Source of the DNA: Plasmodium coatneyi
Taxonomy: Eukaryota > Apicomplexa > Aconoidasida > Haemosporida > Plasmodiidae
Assembly: GCF_001680005.1 (NCBI RefSeq)
Contig: NC_033567.1
Coordinates: 2,480,001 to 2,544,000 of the forward strand
Reading direction: 5' to 3'
Length of the DNA stretch: 64,000 nt
Shown: positions 47,719 through 58,239 of the stretch, piece by piece
Layout: every line of letters begins with the position of its first letter
How positions within the stretch are numbered: position 1 is the stretch's first letter
The notes under the pieces: generated by a model
What the model was told of the DNA's origin: nothing
Database searches by the model: none
What the model saw: only the letters and a program-made list of their open reading frames with translations
Position numbers and translations under genes: made by a program

Positions 47719-48349
47719 TGTGCCCTAATATAAATTTGTCAAAAAAGAAGGGACTACTTCTTTTTCCGTCTATTTCATAAAATGAATACGTACAACACTG
47801 CGCAAAGTATAAAATACAAACTTCTGTATGCATACCCCCTTTTTTTTATTTCGCATTTTAAGTTCGCTGTTTTGTTGTACAATGAGTTTAAACAGGAGCG
47901 CGCAGATATAAATTTTATTAATAATATAAGGTGAATATATGTGAACACACGCAACGCACTGATGATTTGTTTCCTTTTCCGTGTACGTGAAAAAAATTGT
48001 TTATTCTTGCGCAGTGTAAATGAATTAAAGTAAAGAATGAACGTTTCGGCAGAACATATAAGGGCCGGGAAAAAAAAAGCGAATTCTGCGCACTGCTCAA
48101 AAAGGAAAGGGGAGGCAGGGAATTATACAATAAATGTGTAAAATGTACACTGCCATGAAAGGGGCACTATTTTGATAAAGGCCTGTGAGCCAGGTTTGTG
48201 TTGTAACCCTGATTTTTCGAATGTTCCACTCAGAGCGGGATTCCCTTCTGTTGAATATTCTACTCTTGAGTCCTCTGTAGAGTAGATTTGCTGAGTATGC
48301 TCTTGAGACATCCTGTATGGGTGTGACGAATTTATGCGTAACAAATCTT

Positions 48350-48620
48350 CTTCTACTCCTAAAGGAATTTTTCCTTAGGAAAACCTTCCTCAAGAACATT
48401 TTCCCTAGGAGCATTAACCCTAAACTCGGAATCTGAACTTTGAACCCATTCCTTAGGAAATTCTTCCTTAGGAACAAAGTCTTCCTACCTAAAACCTAAA
48501 CCTGAACTTGGAACCTGTTCCTTAGGAACAAAGTCTTTCCTCCCTAAACCCGAAATTTGAACTTGAAAGCTGTTCCTTAGGAACGAAGCCTTCCTCCCTA
48601 AACGCTAAATCTCTACATCT
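48350..48620 (+). repeat. Repeat CCTTAGGAACAAAGTCTTCC with CCTAAAC words
   Basis: Units of about 55-65 bases: TTCCTTAGGAAC, then AAAGTCTTCCTACCTAAA, then ACCTGAACTTGGAACCTG. Three to four diverged copies, partly telomere-like (CCTAAACC). Confidence 0.7.
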
Positions 48621-48793
48621 AGTTCAACTTGAAAAACAGCGACCATTCTTCTAAAACATAAAATAATTGGTTTTTGCCTTTTTTGTTCATATATAATTTG
48701 TCCTTAAAGTGTACCATAATTTATTTTCTAATTTAATATTGATAAATATTTTTTTTCTCCCTATATATATATATATATAAGATCTATAACAAT

Positions 48794-49210
48794 ATGATAC
48801 TTTCAAGCAGAACAACAACAAACAACGACGCTCTACAGGGAGGGATGTCATCCCACGGTTGTAAAAACCGAATTGCAATAGGTACTCAGGAAAGAAGAAT
48901 GTACGGAAAGAAGAACGGCACAACAGGATCGTCCTTTTTCTTCACTAAAAGAACTGCGATGTTATTTTTTGTTCTTGCTTTTATCTTTTTAAAGGTGAGT
49001 CCCTGCTCCCCCCAAACACACACAGAAGCAAAATAAGGGAAGGTGTACATAATAATGTAGGTCTGACAGGATGATGCAAGTGCTATACATGTTTCGTGCA
49101 CTCTGTATAAATCCTACCTAATGTGACATGTACCCTTTCTTCCCTTCTTTCAGGAAGTACCTCCCTTTATCTTTCCTTTCCTAATTTTTTCTTTAACCCC
49201 ACTGGGGTGA
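48794..49210 (+). CDS. Small exported-protein-type gene or orphan exon 1
   Basis: Exon 1 48794-48994 gives 67 residues: a basic, Ser/Thr/Asn-rich start, then a recessed hydrophobic stretch RTAMLFFVLAFIFLK that ends exactly at AAG|GTGAGT. This is the classic first exon of Plasmodium exported proteins: an internal signal anchor just before the intron. The best acceptor (CTTCTTTCAG, 49153) continues in phase 0 with EVPPFIFPFLIFSLTPLG and a stop, total 85 residues. No RxLxE/Q/D export motif follows. So this is either a very short membrane protein or the surviving front of a lost exported gene (PHIST-type or similar). It is flanked by KIR genes of the same strand. Confidence 0.45.
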
Positions 49211-49755
49211 TTAAGTACCAGGCGATATTTGTTGGGTCATTAACCTAGAAAGACCCTCAGGTCTCACAAACTAACAACCTTCCATCCTTCCACCCCTGAC
49301 AACCTTCGCTTCCACCTACCACCACCCTGACAACCTTCGCTTCCACCTACCACCAACCTAACAACCTTCCTCCCAACACCCTTAACAACCTTCCTTCTAA
49401 CACCCTTACACCTTAGGAACTTTACGGTTTTAGTCATTTCACAGTTTCGCAAACTGTACTTTCTCACGGCGCGACACCCCTCGACGTCGCACCTCGCAAT
49501 TTGAAACACTTTTCAAATGTCCATAATTAGAACTTAAAGAGGGAAAATTATTATTAAGATTAAAAAAATTATGAAAATAAAAAACTATAACAAAAAAATT
49601 TAATAAACATATTTTGGATCTTCAGGTAAAAAAATTTCTGAGCATATCCGTGAACTGAGAAAATTTTTTTCGCTTATGTTAATTACACATAAGCATAAAA
49701 ACCTTAGTACAAAAAAAATAAAAAAAAAAGGAGCAAACGATAGTGTACCAAAAAA

Positions 49756-49788
<33 letters not shown>

Positions 49789-50497
49789 CGGTAATGTAAA
49801 CACATATTAGCACATTGTGTGTCCCTTAATAAGGGGAAGTAGAATATAGTTATCATATTATTTTTCCATTTATTCATATACAACCGTCCTGCTTTTTCAA
49901 ACATACTGTAATAAATGGTCCAAATAAACCTCTTTATCACATACATTTTCTTCTCTTTCACACTGCTCAAACAACAATGAAGCATAGATCATTAGTGCGG
50001 GCTGCAGTTTTCTCCTTAAAGGGGGGGGGGGGGGGGGGAAATTGCAACCTTGTGTAAATACTAACGGAAGCATATAAATAATAGCATAGTGCACTTGTAT
50101 AATCATCTACTATTCAATAATGTAATGGATGGGAGAAGAATTATTATATGAGGAATTCAATTTGTCCTTTTCTATTCTGCCATTACAACATATTCGTTTC
50201 TATTTTCCATTTAATTACATATACATATTACAATTTTGGATGTATATGTATATACCACATATTGCCCATTTTTTGATAAATTGAACAATGTGCCACTTTT
50301 TGGAAAGTAAGGAATCTTGCTATTCGCCCACATATATAATCATGGAACGAATAATCATCATAGAGAAGAAGTATGAAATTTTCCCATACATGCATGCTTC
50401 TTCCTATGCATAATTATGTGTATGAATGAATAAATTATTCTTCACATAAAAGATATCAGTATTATAGGACTGGTACCACCACTGCAGAAGGAAACAA
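49211..50497. promoter_or_regulatory. Repeats then KIR upstream module, copy 3
   Basis: 49265-49410 has CCTTCGCTTCCACCTACCACC repeats. 49500-49800 is A/T homopolymer-rich. From about 49960 the sequence matches 57725-58240 closely (GGAAGCATATAAATA, GGGAGAAGAATTATTATATG, ATTCTGCCATTACAACATAT), a paralogous upstream module of about 500 bases. A run of 18 G lies at 50021-50038. No gene seen. Confidence 0.6.
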
Positions 50498-53109
50498 ATG
50501 GCGCCAGACGTAAGAAGAAAAGAACACGGATGAAGGGGAAAATTATCCTCTTCTCTGCGCTTACAGTTCATAACGGAATGTGTGCACCTATAACAGAATG
50601 AAAGTAGCCCCTTAAAAAAAAGAACAGAAAAAGAAGAATAGGGCGCATAGGAACAACATCCACATCTAACTACATACATACATATTCCACTCTTCCTTCC
50701 CTGTTACCAATTCTATATACTTTCAGGACGGTCCTTCGAGTAATTTGCAATCAAAGAAGATATATTATGAATTCGAAAAAGGCAAAGAATGTTCCGCAGA
50801 GGCGGAGGGGACGGGGAAATTCAGTCAAGTGAAAACAGGAGTGGAGAGACTGTTGGAAGGACGCACGCACATTCCTAAGGCTGATGCCAATAAAATTGTG
50901 AAGAACTATTGTGACGCATGTGGGGGTATAAACAGAACAGAGAGAGGCCACTACTACGAACCGTGCTATTCGTTCTATTATTGGTTAGGTACAAAAATAA
51001 AGGGCAAAGAAAAAACTGCCAATGAACTGCACGATACCATGCAAAAAATTTACACTGAACTGAGTCCTTTCAAATGTAATAATAAGTGCAGTGAGATATA
51101 CCTTGCTACCAGCGACATCCTCCTTGACGAAAGTAAAAAAATGTTCGAGTTCGGTTATAACTATGAATCTTTAAAAGGGTGGTCAGAAGGTAAGGAAAAG
51201 CCCTGTTGGCCAGAATATAATGAACATTGGGATGCTGCAAAAAAGGCATATGAAAAGAAGGATGTTCTCTGTGGTACTGATCAAAAATGTAAAACATTTA
51301 TGAGTAATTATGACCAATATTTTAAGGACAGGCAGCAAGCGAAGGAATTGCCATGCAATTCAATAAGCAAAGTACAGGAACAACCAGATTCAAAGGACGC
51401 AGCTGCCATCTTATCGGGAGGAGAGGAAGACGACGAGGAAGACGACCTCGACTACCTGGAAGACGATCTCCTGGAGGAAGGCGATGAGGAGGTAAGTGTG
51501 TGGAGGAGGAAGGTTGGTAGGAAGGAAGCAAAGGAGGAAGGGTTGGTTTCCTTCCTTTCCTATTATTTTAGAATGAATAATATAGTAGTGCTATGCATAC
51601 AATGCTTCCATCCACAGTGTATGTTAGTTTTAAAGGAATGTTCAAATACATAAAAATGCATATATGTACATTATGCTCAATTATATTTATAGGAGGATCC
51701 ATCTTTGGATGACTTACCCTCAAGGAAAAAGTATAAGGTATTAAATGAGAAGGCCGACAGCGATAATAAGGACGATTGCAACAGTGCAGGGTGGCAAAAA
51801 ATAAAAAGTTATGTTCAGGATGAAAGTGTTGAGTATAAAATTAAGGGGGCCATGTGCTATGTATATGATATGGATGATAGTGAACGTAAGAAAGAAGGAT
51901 GGTGTGATTACTCTTATTATTGGGTAGGTAAAATTCTACGGAAGGAATTTAAGGATGGTCCATCATTTCGTCAAGCTATGAAGAAAGTTAAAAAAGCAAT
52001 GCAGAGGAGTAGAAGTGATCATGGGTGCTCTTTCAAGTTTCCAACAAAGGGGAGGACATATTTCAAACAGTCGAAATTTTTGTTTGATTATTACAAAGAC
52101 AAAGATGTCGTAGTGGCCAAAGTGAAGAGTGATCAGGAGGAGGATTGTTCTAACCCATATTATAAATATCTACTGAAAGCACAATCTGCATATGAGTATA
52201 TGCAGCCTAAGTGCGAGAAGGACAATAAGAGTGAATGGTGTAAGGCATTTAAGACAATGTATGGACAATGTAAAGATCCGGGGAAGACGGTCCCAGAATG
52301 TGTAGTGGCAAATAAACCAGAAGAACCATGTAATAGTGGTCCCAAACCTGGAGCAGAAGCAAGTACATTACTCACCACAAGTGGAACCTCCCCCGGAAGT
52401 AACAGCACTATTACTGCTGTTGCCTCTTCTGCACTCGCCGTGATGGGAACAGCATTCATCACTCTCTTCCTGTACAGAGTAAATACAGTTACAGTAGAAA
52501 TATGAGTAGGAGCATTTATTAATATTTTGCATGTACTTAAGAATGAGAATTAGAAAATAAGGTGCTCCCTTTACATGTACTTCATACCCATTTTTTTTCT
52601 TTTCCTTTCCGAACATCCCATTTTAGTACACTCCGTTATTCCATCGGAAAAATATTTCCTCCAGAAGAAGACGAAAAAGAGGAGGAGGTTCCACTGGACG
52701 TCACCACTTTGACGTATTAAGAGAATATGCTCCATGGGAATATTTAACATCATACTATGATGTGCAATATACAACAACAAGAAATACTAGTAGACAACCA
52801 TGGCAAGAACAATCGCAAGAATCGCAAGAACAATGGCAAGAATCACAAGAACAATGGCAAGAATCACAAGAACAATGGCAAGAATCACAAGAACAATGGC
52901 AACGAAGGCAAGAACGAAGGAAACGCAGGCAACGAAGGCAAGAACGAAGGAAACGCAGGCAACGAAGGCAAGAACAAAGGAAACGGAGGCAACAAAGGCA
53001 AGAACAGAGACAAGAGCAGAACCAACAACGGCAAGAACAAAGGCAACGGAGGCAAAGAAACAACAGAAGAAGGAATATATCTTACCATCGTATGGAACAT
53101 TATAAGTAA
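50498..53109 (+). CDS. Two-domain KIR protein with long Gln/Trp and Arg/Gln repeat tail
   Basis: Model: 50498-50509 (MAPD), 50727-51491, 51693-52478, 52627-53109, phase 0; 681 residues. Domain 1 opens DGPSSNLQSKKIYYEFEKG and has CYSFYYWLGTKI and FEFGYNYESLKGWS, and ends in an acidic linker DDEEDDLDYLEDDLLEEGDE. Domain 2 opens EDPSLDDLPSRKKYKVL and has CDYSYYWVGKIL, FDYYKDKDVVVAKVKS, and TAVASSALAVMGTAFITLFL then YR as anchor. The tail starts YTPLFHRKNISSRRRRKR, then after VQYTTTRNTS holds QEQWQES units repeated about four times, followed by RRQERRKRRQ units, and ends NISYHRMEHYK. The tail is 160 residues, against 86-102 in most neighbours. The gene at 58240-60832 is a close paralogue. Confidence 0.9.
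52800..53060 (+). repeat. Coding repeat: QEQWQES and RRQERRKRRQ units
   Basis: 24-base units CAAGAACAATGGCAAGAATC code QEQWQES(Q); 27-30 base units CGAAGGCAAGAACGAAGGAA code RRQERRK. Reverse-strand frames over it give false Cys/Ser-rich proteins. Shorter in the paralogue (60607-60790). Confidence 0.9.
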
Positions 53110-55293
53110 TGTCCCCTTCTGTTTATTATAGGCACCATGTAATGTCTTCAAAATAATAAATAACGCACAATGTTACATCAAATGATAAATAATATACAAT
53201 ATGCCCCCCTGACAATTATAATGACTTACAGTTTTAAGTACATTCTCACAGTAACCATAGAATATAAAGAAGGAGAATTGTGGTTCAGGGTTAAGAGTTA
53301 CCCTCTTAGGGTTAAAGGTTTGAGGTATAGGACCTAAAGTTTAAAGGTGTTAGAATGAAAGTGTTAGGTGGTAGGTGGGTTGTTAGGTGGTAGGTGGGTT
53401 GTTAGGTGGTAGGTGGTTGTTAGGTAGGAGGTGGAAGGAAGGGTTGTTAGGGTTGTTAGGGTGGAAGGAAGAGGAGGTTTTTAGTTGGTCAAAGATGGTA
53501 GGGTGGAAGGAAAGGTTGTGTTAGGGGTGGGTGGTAGGGTAGAAGGAAGGTAGTGTTAGGGGTGGTGGAAGGAAGATCTAAGGAGGAAGAAGTAAAGGAG
53601 GGTCTAATGATGGAGTTCTAATGAGGAAGAAGATCTAAGGAAGGAAAGGGCTCTAAGGAAAGAAAGGAAGGTCTAATGAAGGAAAGGAAGGAAGGTTCTA
53701 AGGAGGAAGGAAGGTGGGTCTAAGGAGTAGAAAGGAAGTCTAAGAAAGGAAGGTTGTTAGGGTGGAAAGGGTCTAAGGGTATTAGAATGAAAGGGTGCAA
53801 ATGTGTAGGGGTAAGGATATTGGAATAGATCCCTTCTAGGTTAATGACCCATAACACTGCCTTGTACTTAGCTGCTTATGGGGGGAGGAAGGGATAACTT
53901 GTCAAGGGAAAGTACACATTTTTTCTTTTGACCTCCTTCCTTCCTTAGACCCTCCTTTCCTTCCTCCTTAGACCTCCCTTGCTTCCTCCTTAGACCTCCC
54001 TTGCTTCCTCCTTAGACCTCCTTCCATGCTCGTTAGACCCTTCCTTTCCTTTCCTCCGTCTTAGACCTTTCCTTCCTCCTCCATAGACACCCTTTTCCTT
54101 CCTTCCTTAGACCCCTCCTTCCTTCCTTAGATCGTCGTTTCCTTTCATAGACATCCTTCCATCTATACATATTTCTTTTACCATCCTACTAAAGAATCCA
54201 TACTTCATATGAAGGCAGAAAGAACATACATATAAAGTGCCGTCGACTGCACGCACCTTCATTTATTATTCGTGACCATACATTAGAATAAGTGACTGCA
54301 CAAATGGCAGCGATCCCTATGAACGCGTGTATGATCATTCACATATATAATAATATATTGTACTCATGGAAAAGGGGAAAAATCGGGAATATCAACCCCT
54401 TCAACTTCCCTTAAAGGGGAAATAATGAGAAGGGAAAGATATATGGACGTGTGAAATGTAATGTACATTAGGTGGAGTGGGAAATCTCAAAAGGCGCACA
54501 ACACGTATAATCTTCTATGTGTGAGTTATTCGAAGTATACTTATGTTAAAAAAAAGGAAGGAAGGAAGGAAGGAAGGAAGGAGGAAGGGTCCTTATTTCT
54601 ATGTTATTGTGAAGAGGAATAAAAGGGATAAAGTGCAAAATATTCTTATGATGATATACATGGTATTGTCTTCTCTTGGTAATTTAATTACTTCCTTCTT
54701 AACTATATTCCTGCTTATCCCTTTTTCTCATAAATTTACATTCCTTATTGAATATTTATGAATGTACACATTTGAGAAATGAAAAATACTCCGTATATAT
54801 GAACTGCACTACATATATGTGATCAATTTTTAATAATATTATCAATAATTGGAAGAACTAATTAATAGTGGATGATGGAATTTTTTTATCAACGGGAAAA
54901 TTGTACCCCCTTTTATGTATATAATGATGGAAGCAGGGAAGAAGGTAAATAATAATATAATATTATGAATGACTGAATATAGTTCAATGATATAATAAAT
55001 GAAGGGACATATGAAAAAATTTAATTTCTTTCCTTCTTATTTCATTACTTCTCTGTGCTTAGTTTGGTCCTACCTTTTTTGTACCTTAATTATATAAAGG
55101 ACGACGATTTAATGTACATGTAGAATGTGTTATTGTTACTTTTGGAAGAAGTTAATGAATGTGTAGTATTCACAGAGTGCAAAATTTCATATTCATAATC
55201 ATCGAATGAGCAAAAATTTCACATATTTATTCTGAATGAATATATGAGTAATTCTAACATAAGTATAACATATATAAAAAATGTACACTCAAC
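53110..55293. repeat. KIR 3' element, opposed minisatellites and upstream module
   Basis: Order: 3'-flank element copy 2 (53200-53300); GGTGGTAGGTGGGTTGTTA repeats (53360-53560); GGTCTAAGGAAGG units (53570-53770); a spacer; CCTTAGACCTCCTTCC units on the opposite strand sense (53930-54160); then the upstream module from 54165 with GAAAGAACATACATATAAAG and TATGATGATATACATGG (54650). A seven-fold GGAA run is at 54556-54585. No gene seen. Confidence 0.75.
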
Positions 55294-56787
55294 ATGGCAC
55301 CAGGAGAGGCGGAAGCAACACTATCGGTTACCCACTCATCCCCTTTTCCTTCCCCTTCCCTTCACACTTAGGGTGGATAAATGCATATGTGCATAATATT
55401 ATGTTCATGTTACATTAAAAGGGACAGTAGCAAATATATATATATGTGCACTCTATTTATTACATTTGTAGGTGCAAGATTTGAACAAATTACCTTCCTA
55501 TAAAGATTTCTATAAGAAGTTCAATGAAGGCTGCAGTGGTTGCGTTAGAGGATCCATGGGAACCATAGAGGGAACATTAGAACAGTGTCATAATATTGGA
55601 GAACTCAAAGATAAGATTATAAATGCCTGCTGCTGTATGTACCAAATAGAGGACAGCGGGAGTACACAATATATGAAGAAGTGCAATTTCCTTTATTATT
55701 GGATTACTGATATATTAATTAAGGAAGTTGACAGTTCTTCATTCACGTCAACACTTCGGACAGTCATCGGGGCACTGGAGAAATTTCTTAGTGAACACGA
55801 ATGCCAAATTCTGAACCCCAAGAATATTAATAAGAAAAGTATCAAAGAAGAAAAAATAGTATATGATTTCTGGCATAACCGTAATCCTATACAAACACTG
55901 ATAAAGGGCAGTGGGTCCGATTGTGATAAGAAATATGGGAACTATCTGAAAGAAATTGAATCAGCCTACAGTGAAATATATAAAATCTGTGAAAAGGATA
56001 CTAGTGGTCCATACTGTATCGAATTCAACAGTAAGTGTAAGCAGTATGGTCCTACAGGACAATTGGATTTAAAATGTCCATCAGCGCAGCAAGAAGGAAA
56101 TTTAGCACACCAGGGGGGTTTAGGTTCACATTCAGGAAAAGTACCCCCTGAGCAGGATACTATAACTGCAGAACACTCACAGTCCACGGACGATACAGCC
56201 CCTCCCGAAGGTAGTGCTGTTCCCACTGCTGCTGTGTCTGGTGGCGCATTAGTTGCAATAGGATTAGCAACAATGGCATTCCTACTATATAAGGTATACA
56301 ACTACCATTTATAGACCATAATATATACCCATAGTATGGTATGTACATATATAGTGTTCCCATGAACACTAGAAGTGCAATAATAGACAACATTGTGCAC
56401 ACACATATGAGCAAAATATGTACATATGTGTATAATGTACATATTTACACTCTCCTTTCTTTTTTTTTTTTTTTTTTTTTTTTCTTTCCTTAGTATACCA
56501 ATGTATTCTCTGGAATACGTAACTCTTCAGGGGGGAGAAGCAGAAGTAGAAGATCAGGCAGCTCTCACTTCGACACATTAACGTTCAATTCAACAGACAC
56601 TTCTTCTATAGATATGTCGACAGTAACTTCAACATCAAATCTGTCAACAACAGAAGATAATTCTACCATACATAATGGTAGGTCACCACCAGGACGACCA
56701 CGATCATCCACCCACTTACCACCTAGAAGAAGGGAGAATAATAGAAGACCAGGTCAAAGGAAAAATATTAGTTACGGTCGCTTGTAA
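55294..56787 (+). CDS. KIR protein, single ectodomain, SGIRN-type tail
   Basis: Model: 55294-55326 (MAPGEAEATLS), 55472-56293, 56494-56787, phase 0; 382 residues. Exon 2 opens VQDLNKLPSYKDFYKKFNEG and has CNFLYYWITDILI (Thr where Leu-Gly is usual), YDFWHNRNPIQTLIKGSG, ten or more Cys, a Gly/Ser/Pro/Thr linker, and SGGALVAIGLATMAFLLYK as anchor. The tail begins YTNVFSGIRNSSGG, has DNSTIHNGR, and ends NISYGRL. It is the only single-domain gene here with this tail class and a short last intron. The first donor (GTTACC) is the same kind as in the two-domain gene at 29187. Intron 2 has a 26-base T-run before the acceptor. Confidence 0.9.
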
Positions 56788-56814
56788 TATCTTCTGAATT
56801 ATAATTATTACGTA

Positions 56815-56950
56815 ATGTCCCCCCTGAAAATTTTAATGCCTGCAGTTTTAAGTACATTACAACAGTAACCATATAATATAAGAAAGATAATTGTGGTTCC
56901 GGGTTAAGGATGGGGTGGGTCCCGGGTTAAGGGTGAGGTGGGATCAGGGT
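56815..56950 (+). repeat. Conserved KIR 3'-flank element, copy 3
   Basis: CCCTGAAAATTTTAATGCCT, GTTTTAAGTACATTACAACA, AATTGTGGTTCCGGGTTAAG. It lies about 30 bases downstream of the KIR stop. Confidence 0.85.
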
Positions 56951-56999
56951 TAAGGGTAAAGTGGAAAATAAGGGTGTTGTGTGGAGAATAAGTGGAAAA

Positions 57000-57305
57000 T
57001 TGGAGAATAAGACTTCGGGTTTGGGGTTTTAGGACTTAGGGTTTAGGAACAACAATGTGGCCTGGTATTTAGCTGTTTCTGGGTGTACGAACAATAATGT
57101 GGACTGGTGTTTACCTGTTTCTAGGGTGTAAGGACAACAATGTGGTCTGGGATATTTAGCTGTTTTAGGGTATAGGAACAACAATGTGGTTTGGTGTTTA
57201 GGTGTTTCAGGGTGTAAGGACAAAAATGTGACCTGGTACATTAGCTGTTTTGGGGGTGTAAAAACAACAATGTGGCCTGGCATTTTAGCTGTTTTGTGAG
57301 GGGTA
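57000..57305 (+). repeat. About 55-bp repeat: GGTGTAGGAACAACAATGTGG...TTTAGCTGTTT
   Basis: Six diverged units with core GG(T/A)ACAACAATGTGGCCTGG and TTTAGCTGTTT. Single copies of the core appear at about 42498, 38360 and 61088, each in the 3' DNA of a KIR gene. It is followed by an A/G-rich tract (57330-57440). Confidence 0.85.
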
Positions 57306-57444
57306 TGCATCTTAAAGTGTGCATACAAAGAAAAGGAAAGAAAAAAAAAGAAAGAAAAGAAAAAAAAAAAAAAAAGAAAAGAAAAAAAGGAAAGAAAAAA
57401 TATTTTTTCCGCGAAGAGAGAAAAAAAAAATAATAATAATAAAA

Positions 57445-58239
57445 TAAAAGAAAGGAAGGAAGAAGGGTTCTTATTTCTATGTTATTATGAACAGGAATAA
57501 AAGGGATAAAGTGCAAAATACTCTTATGATGATATACATGGTGTTCTCTCTTCGTTTGGTAATTTATTAATTTCTTCCTACGACATTCCTGTTCATTATT
57601 ATTTCATTCATGTGCTCCTTTCATTATGCATTGATAAATATGTACACATACAGGAAAGCGGAAAGGTATTATGTATATGAAATGTACTGTACGTACGTTC
57701 ACGGTTTCTAACAAACCTTTAAAACACTAATAAAACATGGATCATTTGTGCGGGCCGAAATTTTTATTAAAGAAGAAAAATTTGCATTCTTAAGTAAATA
57801 CTAACGGAAGCATATAAATACTAACATAGTGCACTGTATAATCATCTACTATTCAATAATGTAACGGATGGGAGAAGAATTATTATATGGGGAATTCAAT
57901 TTGTCCTTTTCTATTCTGCCATTACAACATATTCGTTTCTATTTTCCATTTAATTATATATACATATAACAATTCTGGATGCATATGTATATACCACATA
58001 TTACCCATTTTTTTATAAATTGAACAATGTGCCACTTTTTTGGGAAGTAAGGAATCTTGCTATTCGCCCACATATATAATCATGGAACGAATAATCATCA
58101 TATAGAGGGGGTATGAAAATTTCCCATACATGCATGCTTATTCCTATGCATAATTATGTGTATGAATGAATAAATTTATTCTTCACATAAAAAATATCAG
58201 TATTATAGGAATAGTACCACCACTGCAGAAGGAAAAAAA
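57445..58239. promoter_or_regulatory. KIR upstream module, copy 4
   Basis: AATAAAAGGGATAAAGTGCAA and TATGATGATATACATGGTG (57493-57545) match 54625 and 28480; from 57710 it matches the region upstream of the KIR gene at 50498 almost base for base. No gene seen. Confidence 0.6.

Larger units (their letters stand above)
47004..48793. other. KIR 3' flank and repeat-bearing intergenic DNA
   Basis: Begins with the GTGTAATCAATATGAG/TTGATTTGTTTGG block (47195-47265) and the ACACATCTTTTAGATGCACA block (47480), both shared with 31588-32577. No gene seen. Two repeat arrays inside are listed separately. Confidence 0.5.

Noticed and set aside
48350..48620. Active telomere or subtelomeric end
   Set aside because: CCTAAACC words are scattered in a longer repeat and conserved genes follow on both sides, so this is interstitial, not a chromosome end.
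52755..53063. Minus-strand Cys/Ser/Leu-rich frame (CSCLRCLRFL)
   Set aside because: Antisense of the QEQWQES/RRQER coding repeat of the KIR tail. The same false frame occurs opposite the paralogue at 60565-60786.
54541..54761. Short plus frame MLKKRKEGRKEGRRKG with a hydrophobic end
   Set aside because: The start is the GGAA microsatellite and the rest is the KIR upstream module shared with 28480 and 57490, where the frame is not kept.
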